DNA of 64,000 nt, taken from Odontocerum albicorne. Its lineage: Eukaryota > Arthropoda > Insecta > Trichoptera > Odontoceridae. How positions within the stretch are numbered: the first letter of the stretch is position 1; each line of letters begins with the position of its first letter. Positions 58,381 through 64,000 of this stretch are shown in pieces. A program made the translations under genes and the position numbers. A model generated the notes under the pieces. It ran no database searches. It was not told the origin of the DNA and saw only the letters and a list, made by a program, of their open reading frames with translations. Where the stretch lies: NCBI GenBank assembly GCA_949825065.1, contig OX463839.1:27711291-27775290 (forward strand), read 5' to 3'.

Positions 58381-58620
58381 GGAGTACACCACAAACCGCG
58401 TGTGTCACTAAACTTTTCAAGACAGTGTCAAAACTTCGACGGCGTTTGGTATACGAGGGTGCCACGACGCTCACGACACGTCCGAACGACCCGACGCGCG
58501 CCGCCGCTTTGAAGCCTTATAGGCGGCGTCGCCACTTCAATACACCAATGACGCTAAAATCCGCCCACCTTGTGGAAAAGAAAAATACCATAGTTAAGAA
58601 ACAGTATTCTTGTGCTTAGA
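58381..58620 (-). promoter_or_regulatory. CpG-rich island, candidate promoter
   Basis: The most CpG-dense part of the window (ACGACCCGACGCGCGCCGCC on the plus strand). On the minus strand GCCTATAAGGC could be a TATA element at about 58514-58524, and GGACGTG 38 bases downstream matches the arthropod DPE sequence, though its spacing from a good initiator is not right. GCCGCCGC and GGCGGCG form an inverted repeat around the TATA-like site. No exon defined; could also be a GC-rich repeat. Confidence 0.28.
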
Positions 58621-60209
58621 AAAAGTAAAGTTTGCTTACATGTGACCTTTAGAATACACCGTTGAAAATTTGTCAATTGGACTTGAATTTCGAGTAAAAC
58701 CAGTTTTTATCAAGGAGAAGGATTTATACCCACGAAATTTCGGGAACGACTGAAAAAAGGGTACATCTCTCTATTAAGTAATTTGTAAAAGGATCAAATT
58801 AGGCACCTTTTTTACTCTATACTGTTAATCAGGTTACTTATATTTTGGTTTACTCAAGGATTTGTCATTTGTATCCTCTCTTACCACCGCTTCACCTGTC
58901 AGTGGTCCCCAAACTCGATATAACAAGTAGGTAGAAAATGATAATCGGCCTAGGTAATAGTACTTATCTGATATCTAAAAATTGTTTTTCTCTTTTTATG
59001 TACAATTTCCTTTGTTGAAATAACTGAATAATTAAAACGATTCACATTTTTATGCGACGAAGATAGTGTTTTGTTTTAAGAAAAACTCTTTACATAATTT
59101 ATTCCTATAGTCAAAAGGACAATATTTCAATATTTAGATTACTTAAATCAAGTTAACTAATTGACTTTTCAGATCAACTGTTTTTCTAATGTAATGAAGA
59201 TAAAATATATTCTTACATTAACTTGAAATATTTTTATAACTTTTTTCATTAGAGTTAGGAGGTATTCAAGATTTTTCGATACCAATAACACTGGGTCTTA
59301 CGGATTAAAATTCAATTGATTCGATAAATAAAGCAATACATACATTTAAATGATTAAATTTGATGACCCTACATTAAGACGCTGTGATCCAAGGGCAGGA
59401 ACAGTAAAAGTGGAAAATCTACATGGAGGTTTTTATTCGGCAGTGGGTATTAAAAGGGTGATAATAATAGTATTATCGTAGTTTATAGCAAAAGTTAAAA
59501 GATTTGTGCCTTATTTAAAAAAAACAAAACTACGTGAGCACTTGACATACATACTCCGATAGCAAGTCAAAGTCAACATAACAAATATGTTATTCAAGCT
59601 ATCGGCATTAAAAAATAAAAATTCCTGTGTGATGGATTTTATGCTTTATTTGAAGTTTTTTTTAACAATTTAGGGACTAAACGGGTTAAATTACAGTACG
59701 AAGTATAATTTTTATGTAGAAAAACAAAATATTTATGATTAAATAAGCACGCTGTAACCACAATAAAAAAATACTTAATTTTTTTAATTAGCTAAAATTT
59801 TTTTTAAACTATTTCTTTCCATTTATATACAAATGCACAAAATAAGCATACGAGTATAATCACACTTTATCGATGAAGGCATATAAAACTGATTTTTCAC
59901 ATTATTAACGTTAAAATTATTTTCTAATTTTCATTTTGTTTCTAACTGTAGCAATAAATGCAAAATCATATATTTTTAAAAATACATACAGATACTAGTA
60001 ATGAGTTGATTGATGGACTGCAGAGACTAACATGTTTGTGTTCGGTTTATTTTTTACCTAAAAAATTACCATATTTTACAATATCGTGGTAGACTTGGTT
60101 CAAAATAAGGCAACGAAGAAATTTTTACGTTCTGCCAACCCTCTTTGGAGTATTGAACAATCTTAGCTGACGTCAGTATCTGCGTTAAAAATCAGTTTTC
60201 TTTATGAGA
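58621..60209. other. AT-rich stretch, nothing recognised
   Basis: One short hairpin (CCGATAGC/GCTATCGG at 59558-59605). No coding signal. Confidence 0.4.
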
Positions 60210-61035
60210 TTACTCTCTGATCAGGTGATGGCAATTTTTTTCAATTTCAACACATAAAACAACATACTTCACATTGTACAGGTTTGTGAGAGAGCTATCG
60301 GACGAGGTTTGAGCGAGGTTGTTGGTGTTCAGGCATTTGCATACTTCCAAAACTTGATGTAGTATTCCCAGGCGGCCCTTAATGCCCCACAGTGAGTTTT
60401 GGTTGATAGTATCGAAGGCTTTTATAAGGCCCAAGAAAGCAATAGACAAGGGGGACTACTACTCAATAGTTTTTTTCTGTAGTTGCCAAGCTATGAAGAT
60501 TAATTCCACTTGACCTCGATTTGGACTGAACCCGCATTGATAATCTGATAACAGTTGTTTCAAATTTGGTATGAGGTGATTCAATATGACTTTTATATGA
60601 TTTTTTCCAGTTGCTGAGAGAAAAAAACCCTCTGTAGTTGTTACAATCGGAAGTACTGCCTTTATTTTTGAACAATTTATAATAATGGAATTTTTGAAGT
60701 CTTGTCGTACAACATACTCCTCCGATATCTTGTTGAAACACACAGCGAAGTGATCAATTAATTCGAGAGTGTTTGCAGTACTCCTGCCGGAATTTTGTCG
60801 CATCTTGCGGCTTTATTTTTTTCAACTCATTTATAGCTGTTAGGACTACTTCTTTAGTTATGAACCTGTTAAGGTCATTCACTACAGAATATTAAGGTAT
60901 CAACAAGACTGCATTGCTGTCATCTTCTGTAACAACTGCATTGGTGTCACAGTAGAGTACCATATGTTGGCGTAATGGTTTTTCTAACTTTCTTAAACCT
61001 GATTTCGACAGCTCTCTCATAGATCCTTTCCTTAC
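60210..61035 (-). pseudogene. LINE family D, reverse transcriptase fingers, inverted 5' segment
   Basis: Minus-strand frames from about 61000 down: VLTAINELKKIKPQ with a 'GCDKIPAGVLQTL'-like continuation, LFKNKGSTSDCNNYRGFFSL, LSDYQCGFSPNRGQVELIF, LSIAFLGLIKAFDTINQNSL, GRLGILHQVLEVCKCLN. These are the fingers and first palm motif (IKAFDTI carries the first catalytic Asp) in correct N-to-C order. The next motifs of the same protein lie on the opposite strand just to the right, so this part is inverted relative to the 3' part. Multiple frameshifts; dead. Confidence 0.82.
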
Positions 61036-62055
61036 CAACACCAGAGTCCGGCAGGGATGTATCCTGGCCCTCATTCTCTATCAATTATCGTCGACAGAAA
61101 ATTAAAAACCAGAGGTGTTGCCATCTACTATATATATACGATGGATGACATTTTAATTAAAGTCACGGACCTACAGTATACCGACGACTGCGCTCTGGTT
61201 TTAATTACTAGGGTAGCATTGTGAATGACAAAGCAAACATAGGTGGTTATCAAACTCTGTTCATTCCACTTTATGTAACGGTATAGCCCTACCGGTTTCA
61301 AGGTTTTCCCCTCATCATCAGAGGAGCACAAAAGACTTGTGCTCTCCTGATGATGAGGTGAAAACCTTGAAACCGGTAGGGTTACACCGTTACATAAAGT
61401 GGAATAAACAGTGTTTGATTAAACAAATTACAATGTCATTAAACCTTCATAATGTTTACGCCTTAACTATAAATACTATATAAGTGACTATGTTTAGAAT
61501 AGTCTGATGGCAGTCTAAAAATCAAAATGGCAGTCTATAATATCATCTCTGATATCTGACTGTAAATCATTGGTCCCCTACAGACGACATATTATGGCAC
61601 TCAAAAAATGTCAGTAGAGGCACCTCAGGCAGATAATCATGATTCAAGAGTATCTAATGATGAAGTTTTGAGAGAAGCAACCTGCTGTAGCATCGAATTT
61701 CTGATGTCACGTTCACGCCTACATTAATCTGAGCACGTGACTCGTATGCCTGAGTACAGCCTCTCGACTCTCGAGAAATGTCCTCTTTGGCGAGCTGACG
61801 GACAAAGCACGGTAGTCAGTGCAAGATATATAAGGACGTGCTGCATGAGATGCATACAGACATTAATACTTAGCACAACAAATGGCTTGGAACTGTTGTG
61901 AGTTATCAGGGACTCAATAGAGAAATAAGACGTTGACAAACTGCTGGTAATGAAGTGCCTTGCTCTTTATGCAACAAGATATGCCTATCACAAATTGGCT
62001 TAGATAGACGGTGTGAGGACTATATTTGATAAAGTGCATACTTCACGTCCTCAAG
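61036..62055 (+). pseudogene. LINE family D, 3' segment (palm to C-terminus), split by a foldback
   Basis: The plus strand reads NTRVRQGCILALILYQL, KPEV-like/RGVAIYYIYDG, then YTDDCALVL at 61177-61203 (family YADD, Ala changed to Thr). A foldback (61248-61492) interrupts. It continues with SNDEVLREATCCSIEFLMSR, HVTRMPE, then LLVMK-like and CSLCNKICLSQIGLDRRC at 61961-62014, a zinc-knuckle-like end common in this LINE type. It begins exactly where the inverted segment on the left stops in protein coordinates. Confidence 0.8.
61248..61492. mobile_element. foldback element family F, copy with complete palindrome
   Basis: Arms of about 85 bp (61248-61331 and 61337-61422) with a 5-base loop AAGAC: TCAAACTCTGTTCATTCCAC, TAACGGTATAGCCCTACCGG, GGTTTTCCCCTCATCATCAG, GAGCACAA mirrored on the right. 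The outer right flank (61423-61492) matches the outer arms at 27.3 and 50.2 kb; the left outer flank is missing. It lies within LINE family D and is younger than it. Confidence 0.88.
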
Positions 62056-62261
62056 GTTGTAAATTCCCGACATATCATGTTTTATGAAACACGTGGTGTC
62101 GATTGGTGACTGTCCATGCGGTTTGCTTTGTAAACAGAAAGATCAAAATGTCTTGAGATCCAAACGGTTGGGGATTGAATAATAAAATATCTAGAACGCC
62201 GTCTCGAATCGTAAGGAATTCCATTGTCATTCTTTGTCTAAATAAAAGGGTTCTATAATCT

Positions 62262-62372
<111 letters not shown>

Positions 62373-62543
62373 TTTTCAAAACAGGCTTAGCCCAATTACA
62401 TTGAAAAATACAAGACATTAAAAAAGAAGAAAAATAACAGGGAAAAAAAATTTTTTTTTTAAATTATATAAAATAAAAAATAATGCATATGTATACAAAC
62501 GAGTATTTACACACAAACGTATGTTACATATATATTCAGTCAC

Positions 62544-63269
62544 TTAAGTATGTTGATGAGTGCTTTCTAACGCGCTTAATCTAAGAAGAAAATTTACTTT
62601 TGCTTTTGGTAATGTGATATGAAATATGTCAATATCCGAAGCAGTCCCGTTAAGAAGAGTTAAGGCCCTTCCAACAGGCATAGCGGCTGGAAGACCCGTT
62701 CTTGCGTATGTTATTGAGAACAGTTCCTGCCGGCGCAGTCTAGTGTAATTGTTAGGAACATTTAACGCTAATCTTTGTAGTAATGCTGGACAGCTCACAA
62801 CCCCTCGAACGAGTTTGACAACGTATACCAAGAGACGCAGATCTCTTCTTACGCTCAAGGAGTTATACCCGAGCATGCCCAGCAGAAACTGCGTAGGATA
62901 TAGCCACGGATAGACACCAAACTCACTCATGTAGAGATATCGTAGATATTTTTTTTGTACTTTCTCCACCATGAGCGAGTTTTGCGCCCCCACCGGGCTC
63001 CAAATGCAAGCATTGCTTTCTAGTTTGCTACGGATCAATGAATTAAACAACGTTTTGAGCACCAATTGGTTTTCAAACGACTTAGAGATTCTCATAACAA
63101 ATCCTAGAGTTTTATAAGCTGAGTTGCACATAACTTCTATGTGAGGACCAAACGCGAGATTGCTGTGGAACAAGACACCCAGATCTTTAATATTATCTGT
63201 GCGGGGAATAGGTATAGATTCAAGTGTATATCTATGGAATTTCAAGACGTGTGAGCGATGATACGACAT
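62544..63269 (-). CDS. LINE reverse transcriptase, thumb and C-terminal domain
   Basis: Starts in the thumb: MSYHRS, then the 'IKDLGVLFHSNLAFGPHIE' block at about 28-46 typical of Jockey/CR1 polymerases, then FNSLIRSKLESNACIWSP, VEKVQKKYLRYLY and a C-terminal helical region ending THQHT. Continuous open frame of 241 residues without stops, implying little decay. The upstream frame is offset by one base. Confidence 0.9.
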   Translation of the reverse strand: MSYHRSHVLKFHRYTLESIPIPRTDNIKDLGVLFHSNLAFGPHIEVMCNSAYKTLGFVMRISKSFENQLVLKTLFNSLIRSKLESNACIWSPVGAQNSLMVEKVQKKYLRYLYMSEFGVYPWLYPTQFLLGMLGYNSLSVRRDLRLLVYVVKLVRGVVSCPALLQRLALNVPNNYTRLRRQELFSITYARTGLPAAMPVGRALTLLNGTASDIDIFHITLPKAKVNFLLRLSALESTHQHT

Positions 63270-63997
63270 AATTTTGCACTTTGATGCGTTGAAATATAAT
63301 TTATTATTGTGGCTCCACTCACAAACGTGTTGAGATCTGCCTGTAGGTCTGAGCAGTCGGTATAAGAACGAATTTTTTGAAAGATTTTGAGGTCATCAGC
63401 AAATAGAAGAAACGTGGATTTTTTTATAACTCTACCTATATCATTCATAAAAATAAGAAATAAGGTAGGTCCAAGATTAGACCCCTGCGGAACACCTGAG
63501 TAGGCAGTGAAGTAATCGGAGTTGTAGATTCCATGTGAAACTAATTGTTTTCTATCTGTAAGATAATCTGACAGTAGCCTTAGTAAGTTACCTGGGATCC
63601 CAAGTTCACTCATTTTTTCTAATATTTTTTTGTGATTGACGCGATCAAAAGCTTTTGCAAAGTCATGATACGAACAATCAATCTGATTGCCACTATCTAC
63701 AGCCCTTGAAACATAGTCGGTGAAGACCATCAGATTGAATTCAGTAGATCTGCCTCTTCTGAAGCCATGCTGCTCATCAATTATATATGGGTCCACTAAC
63801 GACCTTAGTGTGCGATCCATAAACATTTCTAGGAGCTTAGCTATTGAAGAAAGTATGGCGATAGGTCTGTAGTTGGTTATATCGTCCTTAGAACCATTTT
63901 TAAATATGGGAATAACTCGAGTCTTTTTCCATTCACTTGGAAAAGTATGGACTCGGAAGACAAGATTAAATATGTAAGCAAGAGGTGCAGAAAGCAA
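63242..63997 (-). CDS. LINE reverse transcriptase, fingers and palm (partial)
   Basis: Open to the right edge, so the start is outside the window. Motifs by residue: WKKTRVIPIFKNG 23-35, NYRPIAILS 42-50, EQHGFRRGRSTEFNL 75-89, DFAKAFDRVNH 112-122 (first catalytic Asp), GVPQGSNLGPTLFLIF 168-183, FADDLKIF 199-206 (catalytic Asp pair). All active-site residues are intact. The last 30 residues given by this frame are after a one-base shift near 63320; the true continuation is VCEWSHNNKLYFNASKCKIM in the next frame, joining the following entry. Confidence 0.9.
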   Translation of the reverse strand: MLSAPLAYIFNLVFRVHTFPSEWKKTRVIPIFKNGSKDDITNYRPIAILSSIAKLLEMFMDRTLRSLVDPYIIDEQHGFRRGRSTEFNLMVFTDYVSRAVDSGNQIDCSYHDFAKAFDRVNHKKILEKMSELGIPGNLLRLLSDYLTDRKQLVSHGIYNSDYFTAYSGVPQGSNLGPTLFLIFMNDIGRVIKKSTFLLFADDLKIFQKIRSYTDCSDLQADLNTFVSGATIINYISTHQSAKLCRIIAHTS

Positions 63998-64000
63998 TTC

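Larger units (their letters stand above)
2710..59856. repeat. TACGAGTA octamer family, 29 exact copies
   Basis: Start positions (either strand): 2710, 7483, 10815, 11717, 11748, 15425, 16431, 17249, 18935, 21287, 26482, 26806, 27022, 28049, 28607, 34587, 34932, 35204, 37026, 37075, 40523, 41403, 44012, 46629, 47875, 50679, 53642, 54527, 59849. Counted by eye, so a few may be missed. No extended flanking conservation beyond a preference for T after it; both orientations about equal. See findings. Confidence 0.8.

Noticed and set aside
58425..58619. Arg-rich 64-codon ORF in the CpG island
   Set aside because: Arg/Thr/Ala richness follows directly from the GC content; no start context, splice signals or family.

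Overview
This window looks like an AT-rich, repeat-dominated piece of an animal nuclear genome, most likely from an arthropod. No bacterial or organellar gene organisation is present and I found no confident host protein-coding gene. Everything that can be recognised is transposable-element (TE) sequence: non-LTR retrotransposons (an RTE-like LINE, a Jockey/CR1-like LINE, and two further LINE families as decayed pieces), mariner-type and Tigger/pogo-type DNA transposons, tRNA-derived SINEs, foldback elements and small tandem arrays. Species cannot be read from the sequence; arthropod is an inference from this TE mix.

Layout. 0-10 kb: a mariner N-terminal fragment at the left edge, an internally deleted mariner (1.9-2.5 kb), an 87-bp direct duplication around it, a long inverted repeat (2.9-3.0 kb), SINEs, a LINE 3' end (7.3-7.7 kb) and a complete but dead Tigger-like element with both inverted repeats (8.1-9.7 kb). 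10-29 kb: a mariner helix-turn-helix fragment (11.5 kb), scattered SINEs of two families, decayed LINE 3' ends on the minus strand (22.5-23.3 and 25.2-25.9 kb) and several unassigned hairpins. 29.07-32.42 kb: a nearly intact 3.35-kb RTE-like LINE with a 12-bp target-site duplication, inserted in an older SINE. 32-50 kb: mostly anonymous AT-rich DNA with SINEs, a 29-bp tandem repeat, a LINE fragment (43.4-44.7 kb), a tRNA-like sequence and an 846-bp dispersed element called E here. 50.57-53.28 kb: a mariner-like transposon carrying a tandem array of E plus a 154-bp piece of its own transposase gene. 54-64 kb: a SINE-B copy, a 61-bp minisatellite, a CpG-rich patch at 58.4-58.6 kb, a LINE with an inverted 5' part (twin priming), a foldback element inside it, and a Jockey/CR1-like LINE with a long (AATA)n tail running off the right edge.

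The strongest unexplained signal is the octamer TACGAGTA (either strand). I count 29 exact copies spread through the window, where base composition predicts about two or three. In one LINE copy (7.48 kb) the motif sits exactly where two sister copies lack six bases, so at least some occurrences are small insertions. Its form, TA-CGAG-TA, would fit an excision footprint of a TA-targeting transposon, but that is a hypothesis. The second notable structure is the 1,005-bp tandem unit at 50.9-53.0 kb, whose middle junction segment is a hybrid of the two outer ones, as unequal crossing-over predicts.
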